From NCBI RefSeq assembly GCF_011752815.1, contig NZ_VWWV01000001.1, positions 806,001 through 870,000 of the forward strand: DNA of 64,000 nucleotides, written 5' to 3'. Within the stretch, counting starts at the first letter, position 1. Each line of letters opens with the position of its first letter. Below the pieces are notes generated by a model, which had not been told where the DNA came from, searched no databases, and was given only the letters and a program-made list of their open reading frames with translations. Shown here one piece after another: positions 63,536 through 64,000 of the stretch. Position numbers and translations under genes: made by a program. This stretch comes from Enterobacter sp. Cy-643. Its GTDB lineage: Bacteria > Pseudomonadota > Gammaproteobacteria > Enterobacterales > Enterobacteriaceae.

Positions 63536-64000
63536 ATGTTAAAGCGTATTCGCGTTGTCACCATGCTGATGATGGTGCTGGTGGTGTTCGCGCTGCTGCA
63601 AATCATTTCCGGTGGAATGTTCTTTAATTCGTTAAAAAACAACAATGATAACTCCAAAATCTCCCGCGAACTGCGGGTGCAGCAGGCCGAATTAAATCAG
63701 GCATGGATCCTGATGTTGCACACGCGCATTAACCTTAGCCGCTCAGCCGCACGCATGATGATGGATCCGGCCAATAGCCAGAGCGCAGCCAAAACCGATC
63801 TGCTGAACAATGCGAAGAAATCCCTTACCAGCGCGGAGCAGCATTACAACAACTTTAAACAGGTTGCGCCCATTTCCCCAGAAATGAACACCGTGGTGAA
63901 AGATATCGACGGTGATTATCAGACCTACCATCAGGCGCTGGCGGAGCTGATTGGCTACCTGGAAAGCGGCAACATGGATGCCTATTTCGGTCAGTCGACC
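63536..64000 (+). CDS. tar: Methyl-accepting chemotaxis protein, Tar-like (3' end outside the window)
   Basis: Tar senses aspartate (and maltose through MalE) in the periplasm. The 155 residues visible start MLKRIRVVTMLMMVLVVFAL (first membrane helix), followed by the helical ligand-binding domain. LMLHTRINLSRSAARMMMD contains Arg residues at the positions of the aspartate-binding R64, R69 and R73 of E. coli Tar, and the segment is closer to Tar than to Tsr. The ribosome-binding site AAAGGG is present. The rest of the gene lies outside the window. Confidence 0.88.
   Translation, partial: MLKRIRVVTMLMMVLVVFALLQIISGGMFFNSLKNNNDNSKISRELRVQQAELNQAWILMLHTRINLSRSAARMMMDPANSQSAAKTDLLNNAKKSLTSAEQHYNNFKQVAPISPEMNTVVKDIDGDYQTYHQALAELIGYLESGNMDAYFGQST

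Overview
The window is a chromosomal segment of a member of the Enterobacteriaceae. Gene content and order follow the E. coli/Salmonella flagellar region III and its flanks: amyA, fliTSD, fliC, fliAZ, tcyJ-dcyD-tcyLN, sdiA, yecF, uvrY-uvrC, pgsA, the glyW-cysT-leuZ type tRNA cluster, yecA, ftnA, yecR, yecJ, ftnB, uspC, flhDC, motAB, cheAW and tar. Protein similarity to E. coli, recalled from memory, is high throughout this core. Extra genes at several points (flagellin glycosylation, a CoA-transferase, a NupC-type transporter, a spore-coat-U pilus) point to a non-Escherichia genus such as Enterobacter, Cedecea, Kosakonia or Lelliottia. The genus cannot be fixed from this sequence alone.

Layout. 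1-14125: cytoplasmic amylase (partial), the flagellar cap and export chaperones, a short flagellin, a five-gene flagellin-modification locus between fliC and fliA (a glycosyltransferase, a 1117-residue methyltransferase-TPR-OGT fusion, an aminotransferase, and a divergently oriented methyltransferase and ATP-grasp pair), then sigma-28 and FliZ. 14211-17726: L-cystine uptake and D-cysteine desulfhydrase. 17746-23845: a CoA-transferase, SdiA, YecF, the UvrY response regulator, UvrC and PgsA. 24013-24309: tRNA-Gly, tRNA-Cys and tRNA-Leu.

24255-40748 is a genomic island of about 16 kb. It is bounded by two 134/135-bp near-identical direct repeats that contain the 3' part of tRNA-Leu and the tRNA operon terminator. 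It has no integrase. It carries a complete type I restriction-modification system (hsdM-hsdS-hsdR), a YgjP-type metallopeptidase, a DUF262/DUF1524 nuclease, a zinc-ribbon Mrr-type nuclease, an HNH nuclease, and a tightly overlapping three-gene operon of two large P-loop (dynamin-like) GTPases plus a coiled-coil, membrane-anchored protein. This is a defence island. The GTPase trio is the best candidate for a poorly described system.

40791-51253: alpha/beta hydrolase, YecA lacking its SEC-C tail, ferritins A and B, a NupC-family transporter, a lipoprotein with an MFS exporter, YecR, a chemoreceptor with almost no periplasmic domain, YecJ, UspC, and a long flhDC leader with a CRP site. 51254-64000: flhDC, motAB, cheAW, then an anion/amino-acid symporter and a four-gene spore-coat-U chaperone-usher pilus that separate cheW from tar. 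Tar has its own sigma-28 promoter.

Five sigma-28 promoters with an exact 11-bp spacer (fliD, fliC, the short chemoreceptor, motA, tar) tie the motility genes together under FliA. A second notable feature is a pair of about 135-bp intergenic elements (after tcyJ and after cheW). They share a conserved, covarying hairpin core, and each is flanked by a perfect duplication of the local rho-independent terminator.
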